A stretch of 58,011 nucleotides of DNA from Rhizobiaceae bacterium (GCA_023953775.1 JAMLJD010000022.1:1-58011); one strand, 5' to 3'; numbered from the stretch's first letter, positions 15,377-25,135 are shown. Numbers and translations: made by a program. Notes: generated by a model from the letters alone, not told the origin.

Positions 15377-18300
15377 ATGGCGACGGGCGCCTATTCCTTT
15401 CTGGACATCGCCGTGCTCGACGACGTTCGTTCCCGTCTGGCGGCCGGCGACGCATTGGTGATCCTGGCGGCCGATCTCGACGAGGTGATCTGGGCCAATG
15501 GCCCCGGCGCACGGCTGTTCGGCTTCCCCGACATCGAGGCGATCATGGGCGCAACAGCGGGGCTCGGCTCCGTCGCGCGCCGCCAGATCGCCAGCATCTC
15601 CGGTTTCCCGGCGATCGGAGAAGACCGCCCCGTGGCTGTCAGGATCGCCAGCGGCATGTCGAGCCGCATCGTCACGTTCCAGGCATCCGGCATCACCTTG
15701 CCGGACGGGGAGCCGGCGCTGCTGCTGTGCGAGCCGGCAACGCTGGCGAAGTCTCTGAGCGCGACGGAACGCGCCGCCCGCGCCATCGAAGGGTTCACGG
15801 AAGAAGGGCATCTTGCCGCGATCATCGATGCGTCGGGGCAGATCGTCGCCGCCCGCGACGGCTTCGAGGACGTCGGCCTCGACCACAAGACGCTTGCCGG
15901 CCTCGTCGCCGAGGTCGCGGGCGAGCAGGACCGCCTCGTCAAGCGCATGGTGACCTGCGGCAAAGGCCGTATTCCGGCCGGGATGGCGCGGCTGGCGGAC
16001 GATCCGGCACTGCATCTGCTGATCGTGGTCGACGACGCGGAAGCGGAGCAGGAAACGCAGTCCCTCACCAGCGACGAAACGCCGGCCAACGAAGCCGGCA
16101 GGCCCGCCGAGACCGCGGACATGCCCGCTGCGGACGAGCCGGCCCGTGAGGAAGAGGTGCAGAAGGTCCCCGCCGGCAAGACGGCGGCCGGGGATGCACG
16201 CGGCAGCGAGGACAACTGGTACTTCAACGGCGACCGGCATGCGCCCCCCGAGAAAGCCGGGGAGAAAGGGGCCGCCGCGGACACCCCGTCGGCCGAGGAA
16301 GCGTCTCCCGTCGACGAGGACCGCATCGCCGCGGTGCGCGAGTCCGGACCGGTTCGCTTCGTCTGGCGAACCGACGAAGAAGGGCGGTTCAGCTCGCTTT
16401 CGCCGGAATTCGTCGACGCGGTGGGACCGAACGCCACAGATGTCGTCGGCCGCAAATTCGTCGATGTGGCGCTCACCTTCGGTCTCGACCCGACCGGCGA
16501 GATCGCCGGACTGCTCGCCCGGCGCGATACCTGGTCCGGCCGGTCGGTGTTCTGGCCGATCGAGGGAACCGATCTGAAAGTCCCGGTGGATCTCGCGGCG
16601 CTTCCGGTCTACGGCCGCGACCGCGCATTCGAAGGATTCCGGGGCTTTGGTGTCGCGCGCATGGCGGACGCGATCGTCGATCCGGAAGAGCTTGGCCTGT
16701 TTCTGTCGCCATCCGGCGGCAAGACCGTGCCCGCAACCCGCGAACCGGATGCCGACGACGTGGAAGCCGACCCGTTCCAGGGCGAGGTGCCGGCGCTGTC
16801 CGTCGTCCCCCAGCCCGACCGGCGTTTCACCGACAAGGTGATCCGGCTCGCGGAGCATCGCCCGCAGCCAACTGCCCGGCAGCTTTCGCCCGGCGAGCAC
16901 AGCGCCTTCGAGGAGATCGCCAACCGTCTGAAGCGCGACAGCGCCGAGACGGAGGCCCCGGAAGACGGGCCGTCCGAAGGCGCCCTGCCCTCGCACGAGC
17001 CAGAATCCACTCGCGACGACGATCTTCCGACGGACGAGAAGCGCTCAGGAGAAGAGGACGAGGTCGTCGTCGTGCCGTCTGCCGGCGCATCCGAGGATGT
17101 GGAAGCCGCATCGAGCGGGGTCGACGAGATCCGTGAAGCGACGCCCGACGAGTTGGATGAGACGTTGGACGGGGCGTCCAGCGACCGTCGCGAGCCCCTC
17201 GATACATCGTCCCACGACGCCGACGATCCGGCGGAAGCGGCTGAGGGCGATTCCGACGAGCCGACCGAAACGGCGAAGGCCGATTTCAGCGTTGAGGCGG
17301 ACGACCGGACGGCAAGCGACGAGCCTTCCGAGCCTTCGCCGTCGACCATCGTGCCGGCAGCGTTCGCGCTGCCGCTAGACCGCGCCGTCAAGGCCGGACT
17401 CGATGTCGATGTGCTCGACCGCTTGCCCGTGCCTCTGCTCGTCCACGCGGGCGACGATCTGCATTTCGCCAACCGGGAACTGCTCGACCTGACCGGCTAC
17501 GGGTCGCTGGATGCGCTCGCGGACGCGGGCGGGCTGGGTGCGCTCTTCGACGAGCCATACGAGGATCCGGACTCCGGCGAGCGCCGACTGTGCCTGCGCA
17601 CCCGCGATGGCGACGAAATGCCGGTCGAAGCGCTGCTCCAGTCGATCCCGTGGAACAGAGGCACCGCGCTTCTCCTGTCGCTGCGCACCGAACCGCGCAC
17701 ACGGTCGGCCGGGCGCGACGATGCCGCCGAAACCATGGCTCCGGCACCGGCCATCGCGCTCGACACCGAAACGGTCAATCAGCTCCAGGCGCGGCTCGAC
17801 GAGTTGCGGACGATCATCGACACCGCTACCGACGGCGTCATCATCATTTCCAGCGACGGCGCGATCCGCTCGATCAGCCGACCGGCCGAAGCGCTGTTCG
17901 GCTACGATGCCGACGAGCTGGCAGGCAAGCCGTTCGCGTCGCTGTTCGCGATCGAAAGCCAGCGTGCCGCGCGCGACTATCTCGCCGGCCTGTCCGACAA
18001 CGGCGTCGCGAGCATCCTCAATGACGGCCGCGAGGTGATCGGCCGCGAGGCGCAGGGCCGGTTCATCCCGCTGTTCATGACCATCGGCCGCCTGCCCGGA
18101 CAGGGCGGCTTCTGCGCCGTCGTCCGCGACATCACCCAGTGGAAGCGCGCCGAGGAGGAACTCACCCAGGCCCGTGCCCAGGCCGAATATGCCTCCTCGC
18201 AGAAGACCGAGTTCCTGGCGCGCGTCAGCCACGAGATCCGCACGCCGCTCAACGCCATCATCGGATTTTCGGAGCTGATGATCGACGAGAAGTTCGGGCC

Positions 18301-18901
18301 GCTCGGCAACGAGCGCTACCGCGACTATCTGCGCGACATCAACCGGTCGGGCAACCACGTGCTCGATCTCGTCAACGACCTGCTCGACATTTCCAAGATC
18401 GAGGCCGGACAGCAGGAACTCAGCTTCGAGGCGGTGTCGCTCAACGACACGCTCGGCGAGACCGTGGCGATGATGCAGCCGCAGGCCAATCGCGACCGGG
18501 TCATCATCCGCTCCAGCTTCCCATCGCGACTGCCGGAAGTGGTTGCCGACCTGCGCAGCATCCGGCAGATCGCGCTCAACCTCCTGTCGAACGCGGTGAG
18601 GTACACGCCCGCCGGCGGGCAGGTCATCGTCTCGACATCCTACGAGGCGAGCGGCGACATCGTTATGCGGATACGCGATACCGGCATCGGCATGTCGGCC
18701 GCCGAGATCGAGCAGGCGATGAAGCCGTTCAAGCAGCTCAACACGCTGAAACGGGCGCGCGGCGACGGGACCGGGCTCGGCCTGCCGCTCACCAAGGCGC
18801 TGGTGGAAGCGAACCGGGCACGCTTCACGATCGGCTCGGTGCCGGGCGAAGGGACGCTGGTCGAAATCACCTTCCCGTCGACGCGGGTGCTCGCCGAATA
18901 G
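15377..18901 (+). CDS. DivJ/PleC/PdhS-type PAS sensor histidine kinase
   Basis: 1174 residues. A PAS-like N-terminus (about 10-130) is followed by an acidic, low-complexity linker (about 215-315), a PAS-like domain (about 323-440), a second long acidic linker (about 460-670), a PAS domain (about 675-780) and a classical PAS (about 808-925). The kinase core follows: phospho-accepting His952 in RVSHEIRTPLNAIIGFSEL, the FGPLGNERYRDYL and LDISKIEAG blocks typical of the DivJ/PleC/PdhS group, then NLLSNAVRYTP, RDTGIGMS and GDGTGLGLPL. It has no membrane segment and no receiver domain. A partner such as DivK is expected but not present here. Confidence 0.9.
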   Translation: MATGAYSFLDIAVLDDVRSRLAAGDALVILAADLDEVIWANGPGARLFGFPDIEAIMGATAGLGSVARRQIASISGFPAIGEDRPVAVRIASGMSSRIVTFQASGITLPDGEPALLLCEPATLAKSLSATERAARAIEGFTEEGHLAAIIDASGQIVAARDGFEDVGLDHKTLAGLVAEVAGEQDRLVKRMVTCGKGRIPAGMARLADDPALHLLIVVDDAEAEQETQSLTSDETPANEAGRPAETADMPAADEPAREEEVQKVPAGKTAAGDARGSEDNWYFNGDRHAPPEKAGEKGAAADTPSAEEASPVDEDRIAAVRESGPVRFVWRTDEEGRFSSLSPEFVDAVGPNATDVVGRKFVDVALTFGLDPTGEIAGLLARRDTWSGRSVFWPIEGTDLKVPVDLAALPVYGRDRAFEGFRGFGVARMADAIVDPEELGLFLSPSGGKTVPATREPDADDVEADPFQGEVPALSVVPQPDRRFTDKVIRLAEHRPQPTARQLSPGEHSAFEEIANRLKRDSAETEAPEDGPSEGALPSHEPESTRDDDLPTDEKRSGEEDEVVVVPSAGASEDVEAASSGVDEIREATPDELDETLDGASSDRREPLDTSSHDADDPAEAAEGDSDEPTETAKADFSVEADDRTASDEPSEPSPSTIVPAAFALPLDRAVKAGLDVDVLDRLPVPLLVHAGDDLHFANRELLDLTGYGSLDALADAGGLGALFDEPYEDPDSGERRLCLRTRDGDEMPVEALLQSIPWNRGTALLLSLRTEPRTRSAGRDDAAETMAPAPAIALDTETVNQLQARLDELRTIIDTATDGVIIISSDGAIRSISRPAEALFGYDADELAGKPFASLFAIESQRAARDYLAGLSDNGVASILNDGREVIGREAQGRFIPLFMTIGRLPGQGGFCAVVRDITQWKRAEEELTQARAQAEYASSQKTEFLARVSHEIRTPLNAIIGFSELMIDEKFGPLGNERYRDYLRDINRSGNHVLDLVNDLLDISKIEAGQQELSFEAVSLNDTLGETVAMMQPQANRDRVIIRSSFPSRLPEVVADLRSIRQIALNLLSNAVRYTPAGGQVIVSTSYEASGDIVMRIRDTGIGMSAAEIEQAMKPFKQLNTLKRARGDGTGLGLPLTKALVEANRARFTIGSVPGEGTLVEITFPSTRVLAE

Positions 18902-18969
18902 GCGGATCCTCGCGCGGCCGGTCAAGATGTCGCATCTCACCAAGTGTCGGTAAAACCTGATAAATCTAG

Positions 18970-18986
18970 TTTAGAAATATTCTAAA
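18970..18986 (+). promoter_or_regulatory. Iron control element (Irr box, ICE)
   Basis: TTTAGAAATATTCTAAA matches the rhizobial ICE consensus TTTAGAA-N3-TTCTAAA at every position, and G/C flanks extend the palindrome to 8+3+8. It lies 127 bases before the ATG of the iron-binding protein gene. A TTGACG hexamer near 19011 could be the -35 element downstream of it. Irr binding at a distance from the promoter suggests iron-responsive activation, by analogy with other ICE sites. Confidence 0.85.
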
Positions 18987-19113
18987 CTTATGATTTTACA
19001 GTGATTTCCCTTGACGTCTCCCTGCCTCGCTCTCTAGAGGGACGATATATCCTGATGAGTGCCGTCAGTTTTTGCCGGCATTATCGGCCACACTGTCCCG
19101 GAGGCTGGCGTCC

Positions 19114-20169
19114 ATGACCAGACATCGTTCCCGTTTCGCATCCGCCGCAGTCGCGGTGTTCCTCGCGGCTGCCGCGTCGTTCGGCACTTCGCCCGCCGGC
19201 GCTGAGGAAACGGTCAATATCTACTCCTACCGCCAGCCGGACCTGATCAAGCCGGTGCTTGACCGGTTCACCGCCGAGACCGGCATCGGCACCCAGGTTC
19301 TGTTCCTGGACAAGGGGCTCGAGGAGCGCATCGCGGCCGAAGGCGAAAACTCGCCCGCCGACGTCATCCTCACCGTCGACATCGCGCGCCTCAACGCGGT
19401 GAAGGAAAAGGGCGTGACGCAGCCGCTCGAGGACGCGGCCATCGAGGCCGCCATCCCGGCCGAGTATCGCGACCCCGAGAACCACTGGTTCGCGCTCACC
19501 CGCCGCGGCCGTGTCGTCTACGCCTCGAAGGAGCGCGTCGCGCAGGATTCGATGTCCTATGCCGACCTCGCCGATCCGCAGTGGAAGGGCAGGATCTGCA
19601 TCCGTTCGGGCCAGCACGACTACAATATCGCGCTGTTTTCCGCGCTGATCGCCCATTGGGGCGAGGCCAGGACCGAAGAGTGGATGACGGCGTTCAAGGA
19701 CAATCTCGCGCGCAAGCCCGAGGGCAACGACCGCGCCGGCGCCAAGGGCATCTATTCGGGCGAATGCGACCTGGCGCTCGGCAACACCTACTATGTCGGC
19801 CTCATGCTCACCAACGACAAGGAGCCTGAGCAGAAGGACTGGGCGAATTCGATGAAGGTCATCTTCCCCGACCTCGACGGCAAGGGCACCCATGTCAACG
19901 TGTCTGGAATGGCGCTCGCCAAATACGCGCCCAACCGCGAGGCGGCCGTCAAGCTGATGGAGTTCCTGGCCGGCAACGAGGCCCAGCACGTCTATGCCTC
20001 GGAGGTCTTCGAGTACCCGGTCAAGGCCGGCGTCGAGCCTTCGGACATCGTCAAATCGTTCGGCACGCTGAAGGCCGACACGCTGCCGCTGTCCGAGATC
20101 GCCGGCCATCGCAGGGCCGCTTCCGAGATGGTCGACCGCGTCGGCCTCGACGAGGGTCCGGGGAGCTAG
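19114..20169 (+). CDS. fbpA: Iron(III) ABC transporter periplasmic binding protein
   Basis: 351 residues. A signal peptide (RFASAAVAVFLAAAAS, cleavage near AGA|EET) is followed by the fold of FbpA/FutA iron-binding proteins: VNIYSYRQPDLIKPVL at the mature start, ADVILTVDIARL, and the paired tyrosines in GNTYYVGLM that coordinate ferric iron. GGAGG precedes the ATG at 19114, so the upstream in-frame ATG at 19072 is not used. A perfect Irr box upstream predicts iron control. It is followed after 32 bases by the permease gene. Confidence 0.93.
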   Translation: MTRHRSRFASAAVAVFLAAAASFGTSPAGAEETVNIYSYRQPDLIKPVLDRFTAETGIGTQVLFLDKGLEERIAAEGENSPADVILTVDIARLNAVKEKGVTQPLEDAAIEAAIPAEYRDPENHWFALTRRGRVVYASKERVAQDSMSYADLADPQWKGRICIRSGQHDYNIALFSALIAHWGEARTEEWMTAFKDNLARKPEGNDRAGAKGIYSGECDLALGNTYYVGLMLTNDKEPEQKDWANSMKVIFPDLDGKGTHVNVSGMALAKYAPNREAAVKLMEFLAGNEAQHVYASEVFEYPVKAGVEPSDIVKSFGTLKADTLPLSEIAGHRRAASEMVDRVGLDEGPGS

Positions 20170-20201
20170 GCCCGGCCTCGACGGTCCGCGGAGCGGACAG
20201 G

Positions 20202-21929
20202 ATGGACGGCGCGGTGCCTGCACCCGCCCTGCGCCCGCCGCGCCCCGGCGGGCGCATGCCGTTTGCGCGGTCGCGACGTGTAAGGCGCGTCCGGCACCCG
20301 CTTGCGACGGCCGCCGCTGCTTTGATCGCGGCCATCGTCCTCGCCCCCGTCGTCACGCTCGGTGCGATCGCTGTCGGCGGCAGCGGCGCGGACTGGCCGC
20401 ATCTCCTGGCAAACGTGGTGCCGACCGCGACCTGGACCACGATCAGCCTGCTTTTTCTCGTCGCCGTGGGCAGCGCCTCGATCGGCGTCACCGCGGCATG
20501 GCTGATCGTCGCCTATGATTTTCCGTTCCGGCGCACGCTCGCCTGGGCGCTCGTCCTGCCGCTCGCCGTGCCGCCCTATCTGGCGGCCTATGCCTTCGCC
20601 GAATTCTTCCACTTCACGGGTCCCGTGCAGTCCGCGCTCAGGGGCCTGTTCGGCTACGCCACGCCGCGCGACTACTGGTTCCCCGACATCCGCTCGACCG
20701 GCGGCGCCGCGGTGGTGATGAGCGCGGTGCTCTATCCCTATGTCTATCTCACCACCCGCGTCGTGTTCATCATGCAGGGCCGCAACATCAGCGACGTGGC
20801 CCGCACGCTCGGCGCGCGGCCGCTCACAGTGCTGTGGCGCGTCCTGCTGCCGGTGGCGCGGCCGGCAATCGCCGCCGGGATCGCGCTCGTGCTGATGGAG
20901 ACCATGAACGACATTGGCGCGTCCGAATATCTCGGCGTGCGCACCCTCACCTATGCCGTCTACACGACCTGGCTCAATCGCGGCAGCCTCGAGGGGGCGG
21001 CCCAGATCGCGATGCTGATGCTGGTGCTGATCTTCGCGCTGCTGATGGCCGAGCAATGGGCGCGGCGGCGGCAGAAATTCCACGTCGGGCGCGGCAACCA
21101 GCTCGGCGCGCGCCCGCCGCGCACGCGACTGTCGGGCGTCGCGGGCATGGCTGCGTCGGTGGCCGTGCTGCTGCCGGTGCTGGTCGGCTTCGGGATCCCG
21201 CTCTACGTGTTCGGCGGTTACGCCCTGCCCCGCCTGTCGCAGCTTTTCGAGCCGGCGCTCGCCGCCGCCTTCATGAACAGCCTGATCACCGCGCTGGCAG
21301 CCGCGCTCGTCACCGTGACCACGGCACTGGTAGTCCTCAACGCGGCGCGCATCGCCAGGGCCGGACCCGTGCTGGTGCTGGCACGCGCCTCGACGGTCGG
21401 CTACGCGCTGCCCGGCACGATCCTCGCGCTCGGGCTGCTGTTCGTGCTGGCCGGCATCGACAACCGCATCGACGGTTTCGCCCGCAGCCAGCTCGGCTTT
21501 TCGACCGGCCTGATCCTCACCGGGTCGGCCGCCGCCGTGGTCATCGCCTGCGCGATCCGGTTCCTGGCGCTGGCGGAGGGCGCGGTGCGCTCGGGCATGG
21601 AGAAGCTGCCGCCGCATCTCGGCGAAGCGGCGCGGAGCCTCGGGCGCACCGAAACGCGCACCATCTTCGCCGTCCTGCTGCCGGTGCTGCGCCCGGCGAT
21701 CCTGATCGCCCTGGTGCTCGTCTTCGTCGACACGGCGAAGGAGCTGTCGGCGACCATCCTGCTCAGGCCGTTCGGCTTCAATACGCTCGCCACCTTCGTC
21801 TACGAGAACGCCTCGCGCGGCGCGATCGAGGACGGCGCAATGGCCGCGCTCCTGATCATCGTGACGGCGATGATCCCCGTCATCATCCTCTCGGGCGCCT
21901 TGATGCGTGATCGTGAAGCCTCGCTCTAG
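20202..21929 (+). CDS. fbpB: Iron(III) ABC transporter permease
   Basis: 575 residues, a two-domain permease of the FbpB type with about 12 membrane segments. The two cytoplasmic EAA loops are visible as ARTLGARPLTVLWRVLLPVA (near residue 205) and the related ARSLGRTETRTIFAVLLPV (near 480). It forms the inner-membrane channel for iron brought by FbpA. No ATPase gene follows; a terminator and then an AsmA-like gene come next. The ATPase must be supplied from elsewhere or shared with another system. Confidence 0.92.
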   Translation: MDGAVPAPALRPPRPGGRMPFARSRRVRRVRHPLATAAAALIAAIVLAPVVTLGAIAVGGSGADWPHLLANVVPTATWTTISLLFLVAVGSASIGVTAAWLIVAYDFPFRRTLAWALVLPLAVPPYLAAYAFAEFFHFTGPVQSALRGLFGYATPRDYWFPDIRSTGGAAVVMSAVLYPYVYLTTRVVFIMQGRNISDVARTLGARPLTVLWRVLLPVARPAIAAGIALVLMETMNDIGASEYLGVRTLTYAVYTTWLNRGSLEGAAQIAMLMLVLIFALLMAEQWARRRQKFHVGRGNQLGARPPRTRLSGVAGMAASVAVLLPVLVGFGIPLYVFGGYALPRLSQLFEPALAAAFMNSLITALAAALVTVTTALVVLNAARIARAGPVLVLARASTVGYALPGTILALGLLFVLAGIDNRIDGFARSQLGFSTGLILTGSAAAVVIACAIRFLALAEGAVRSGMEKLPPHLGEAARSLGRTETRTIFAVLLPVLRPAILIALVLVFVDTAKELSATILLRPFGFNTLATFVYENASRGAIEDGAMAALLIIVTAMIPVIILSGALMRDREASL

Positions 21930-21931
21930 GC

Positions 21932-21958
21932 AAAAAAAAGCGCCCCTTCGGGCGCTTT
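21932..21958 (+). terminator. Terminator of the iron transporter operon
   Basis: AAAGCGCCC / GGGCGCTTT, a 9-bp stem with a CTTC loop, begins 8 bases after the fbpB stop codon. Only three Ts follow on the plus strand, while the minus strand carries eight Ts, so it may also stop leftward transcription. Confidence 0.75.
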
Positions 21959-21960
21959 GA

Positions 21961-22454
21961 ATCTACGATTGGCTGTCAACACGGGCTAGAGCGAGTGTGC
22001 CTGACGAGGCGGCGAAATATCGCAAAAGTCGACCGTGACTATCCGGGTCGGCGATTAACAAGACCTTACCGCGCGGCTTAACTGTTTACCGAAATGTACC
22101 ATTCCTGAAATCGAGGTAAATTTCCTGGCTACCATTTGGTAACCATGACCGGCCCGCTGCCGGCTGTTCCGGTTGAGGCAGGTCACAGGAAACGCCTTTG
22201 AAAACAACGGGTTGCCAAACAGCGCCGCGGCGTCTGGCCAAATCCGCGCCGCAGGCGGCGTGACGTTGTTCTCCCGTCGAGGCCGATATCGTCCCCCCGC
22301 AGGCCGGCCGATCGGCAAGAAATGCGGCCGCCATTAAGCCTTTGCCGCCTTAGCGGAGCCACAAAGCCTTGAAAAGGCTGAGCCGTCGGGTAAACCCGGC
22401 TTGGGATCGAATATCGGACGCGGTATCGCGTCGGTGGGCACAAAACGAGGCAAG
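21961..22454. other. Intergenic region before the AsmA-like gene
   Basis: About 490 bases without a credible gene; only an 18-codon ORF and shadow frames are seen. It contains a near-perfect CtrA site at 22055-22069 (TTAA-N7-TTAC, one mismatch) and a TACCATTTGGTA inverted repeat near 22130. This half is AT-richer than the surroundings, as expected of a promoter region for the AsmA-like gene. Confidence 0.5.
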
Positions 22455-24281
22455 ATGCCGAACAATGCTGTCAGGCGCGGCATGTGGGCTGTCGCGGTCG
22501 TCGCGGCGGTCGCGGTCTGCGCCTTGCTCAGCGTCCCCTATCTCGCCTCCACGCAGATCGTGCGCGACCGCATCGCGCAGCAGTTGAGTGCGTGGAGCGG
22601 CTACAGGGTCGAACTCGGATCCGCTCCGGTCGTCGACATCTGGCCGGTGTTCGGCGCGGTCCTCAACGACGTCACCTTCTCGCAATGGAGCACCGGCTCC
22701 GACCCGGTCGTCTCCGCGGACCGGGTGGAGATCGACCTGTCGGCGTTCGCGGCGCTGCGCGGCGATGTCGTGTTCTCGAAGATCAGGCTGGTGCGGCCGA
22801 CGATCCGGCTCGTGCAGGGCAAGACGTTGCCCATGCCGAGCCCGCCGCTCGGCGGCCGGCTCGTCCGCTCCATCGACCAGGCGCGCAGCGCCAGCGAAGA
22901 CGTCTCGACACCGACGCAGAACTCCGTCCTGCCCGCGGATAGTTTCGGCATCATCGAGTTTTCCGACGGGCGGCTGATCGAGCCGACCGGGAACGGCCAC
23001 GAAGACGTCGTCACCAGCCTGTCGGGACGGCTCGACTGGCCGGCGCTCAACCGGGCCGCCACGCTGACGGCGAACGGCATCTGGCGCGGCGAGCCCGTCA
23101 CGGTCGAGGCGCAGACCGCGCAGCCGCTTCTCCTGCTCGCGGGGCGAAACGTCCGTACCAGGATTTCGATCAAGTCGGCGCCGGCCACGATCCAGTTCGA
23201 CGGCAGCGGCAGCCTGGCGGCCAAGGGCTTCGTCGACGGCAAGATCGACATCTCGACGCCATCGGTCCGCAGAATGCTCGAATGGTCGCGCGCCGAGGTG
23301 GCGCCGGATGCGCCCATCGGTTCGGTGACAATCGCCGGCGTCGTTACCGGCGACGTCCAACGCCTGAAGTTCTCCGACGTGCGGCTGACGCTCGACGGCA
23401 ATCCCGGCATGGGCGCCATCGAGATGTCCTATGACGGCGACATTCCCGGCATCGCTGGCACGCTGGCCTTCGACACGCTCGACCTCCAGTCCTTCCTCGC
23501 CGCCTTCACCTCGATCAGTAAGACATCGGGCAGCGTCTACAATGCCATCGACGCCTCGATCGCGGAGCGGATAAATCTCGACCTGCGCCTGTCGGCAAGC
23601 TCCGCCAAGGCCGGCGCCTTCTCGCTCACCGAGGTGGCCGCGACGGCACAGGTCAAGGGCGGCCTCGCCGCCTTCGACATTTCCGACGCGACCGCGTTCG
23701 GCGGCATCCTCCAGGCCGGCATCCGAATCGACCGGTCGGAAACGGGTGGCGACGTCGAAATCCGCTTCATCGCGACGGGCATCGACACGGGTGCCTTCGC
23801 CAGTACGATCGGCCTCGACAACATCGTTCCCCGGGCGAGCGGCGACATCTCGGTGATCCTCAAGGGCGACGGCCGGACCTGGAGCAGTGTCTTCGAGAAC
23901 TCCAACGGATCGATTTCCGCATCCTTCGGCCCCGGCTCGATCGCCGGGCTGGACCTCGGGGCATTGCGTGAGAAGTCGGGGGATGTCGGCTTCTTTCCCA
24001 TGTCCGACATTGCCGCCGGATCGATGGCAATCCGCAGTGCCGAGCTAAAGGCTTCTGTGGCCAAGGGGGTCGCCAGGATCGAGAAGGCCGAAGCGAAGAC
24101 CGCCGACACGACGATCCTGTTCACGGGCATCGTGCCCTATGTCGGCCGGGGCCTCGCCCTGACAGGTTCAGTCAAACCGGCCGGCGAAGACAGCAAGGAT
24201 CCGGGGGCTTCATTCTTCGTCGGCGGCACCTGGGGCGCACCCTATATCTACACCATCCAGCCGGGCGCCCCGCGCGGCTGA
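22455..24281 (+). CDS. AsmA-like envelope protein
   Basis: 608 residues. One N-terminal membrane segment (residues about 8-32) anchors a long periplasmic beta-rich region. The N-terminal AsmA/YhjG pattern VRDRIAQQLSAWSGYRVELG and the C-terminal AsmA_2-like block with VPRASGDISVILKGDGRTWSS (about residues 470-490; quoted in part) place it in the AsmA/TamB-related superfamily, thought to move phospholipids to the outer membrane. The ATG at 22455 has GAGG upstream; a TTG at 22401 is less likely. It ends 6 bases before the convergent potI gene. Confidence 0.85.
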   Translation: MPNNAVRRGMWAVAVVAAVAVCALLSVPYLASTQIVRDRIAQQLSAWSGYRVELGSAPVVDIWPVFGAVLNDVTFSQWSTGSDPVVSADRVEIDLSAFAALRGDVVFSKIRLVRPTIRLVQGKTLPMPSPPLGGRLVRSIDQARSASEDVSTPTQNSVLPADSFGIIEFSDGRLIEPTGNGHEDVVTSLSGRLDWPALNRAATLTANGIWRGEPVTVEAQTAQPLLLLAGRNVRTRISIKSAPATIQFDGSGSLAAKGFVDGKIDISTPSVRRMLEWSRAEVAPDAPIGSVTIAGVVTGDVQRLKFSDVRLTLDGNPGMGAIEMSYDGDIPGIAGTLAFDTLDLQSFLAAFTSISKTSGSVYNAIDASIAERINLDLRLSASSAKAGAFSLTEVAATAQVKGGLAAFDISDATAFGGILQAGIRIDRSETGGDVEIRFIATGIDTGAFASTIGLDNIVPRASGDISVILKGDGRTWSSVFENSNGSISASFGPGSIAGLDLGALREKSGDVGFFPMSDIAAGSMAIRSAELKASVAKGVARIEKAEAKTADTTILFTGIVPYVGRGLALTGSVKPAGEDSKDPGASFFVGGTWGAPYIYTIQPGAPRG

Positions 24282-24287
24282 CCTCGA

Positions 24288-25133
24288 TCAGGTATTGCGA
24301 CCGAAGGCGATGTTGTTGGCGCGCTGGGCTTCCTGCTCGTCGCGCCGGCGCTGGACTTCGCGGCGCTTGTTGACGATCGAGGCGGCGATCACTCCAGTGG
24401 CGACGACAGCGATCAGAATGGTGCAGACGGCATTGATCTCCGGCGTCACACCAAGTCTCACCTGGCTGTAAATCTTCATGGGCAGCGTCGTTGCGCCCGG
24501 ACCGGACGTGAAGCTCGCTATCACCAGATCATCTAGCGACAGTGTGAAGGCCAGCATCCAGCCGGAGACCACGGCCGGTGAGATGACCGGCAGCGTCACC
24601 TGGAAGAAAGTGGTTGCGGGCGACGCGCCAAGGTCCATTGCCGCCTCCTCGAGCGACCGGTCGAAGCTCAGGAGCCGCGACTGCACCACGACTGCCACGA
24701 AGCACATGGCGAAGGTGATGTGGGCGAGCGTGACGGTCATGAACCCGCGGTCGAGCCCTATCGCCACGAACAGGAGCAGCAGCGACAGGCCGGTGATGAC
24801 TTCGGGCATGACAAGCGGCGCGAAGATCATGCCCGTGAACAGCGTGCGGCCATGGAAGCGCGTGTAGCGGGTAAGGGCAAGGGCGGCGAACGTGCCGAGA
24901 ACCGTCGCGACGCTCGCCGATATGAAAGCGACGCGCGCGGTCACCCATGCCGCGTCGAGAAGACCCTGGTTGCTGAACAGCTCGACATACCACTTGGTCG
25001 AGAAGCCGGCCCAGACCGTCACAAGCCGCGACTCGTTGAACGAGTAGATGACCAGCAGGACGATCGGCAGGTACAGAAAGGTGAACCCCAGGACGATCGA
25101 CACGATGTTGAAGCGGCTCAGCGTCGCGTTCAT
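24288..25133 (-). CDS. potI: Putrescine/polyamine ABC transporter permease
   Basis: 281 residues with six membrane segments and the permease EAA motif EEAAMDLGASPATTFFQVTL near residue 168. It matches the PotI/PotC subfamily: the C-terminal half has SLDDLVIASFTSGPGATTLP. It is the last gene of the leftward potF-G-H-I unit and starts 2 bases after the potH stop. Substrate (putrescine or another polyamine) is taken from the gene order and the neighbouring glutamylpolyamine-type synthetase. Confidence 0.92.
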   Translation of the reverse strand: MNATLSRFNIVSIVLGFTFLYLPIVLLVIYSFNESRLVTVWAGFSTKWYVELFSNQGLLDAAWVTARVAFISASVATVLGTFAALALTRYTRFHGRTLFTGMIFAPLVMPEVITGLSLLLLFVAIGLDRGFMTVTLAHITFAMCFVAVVVQSRLLSFDRSLEEAAMDLGASPATTFFQVTLPVISPAVVSGWMLAFTLSLDDLVIASFTSGPGATTLPMKIYSQVRLGVTPEINAVCTILIAVVATGVIAASIVNKRREVQRRRDEQEAQRANNIAFGRNT

Positions 25134-25135
25134 GA

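Noticed and set aside
15371..16996. 541-codon minus-strand frame over the kinase gene
   Set aside because: Antisense to the sensor kinase with its intact domains; no independent support.
20166..21617. 483-codon minus-strand frame over fbpB
   Set aside because: Mirror of a membrane permease gene; charged low-complexity translation, no ribosome site.
21932..21958. Terminator as evidence of a leftward gene end
   Set aside because: The T-run is stronger on the minus strand, but no leftward gene ends here; it is kept as the end of the iron operon, possibly two-way.
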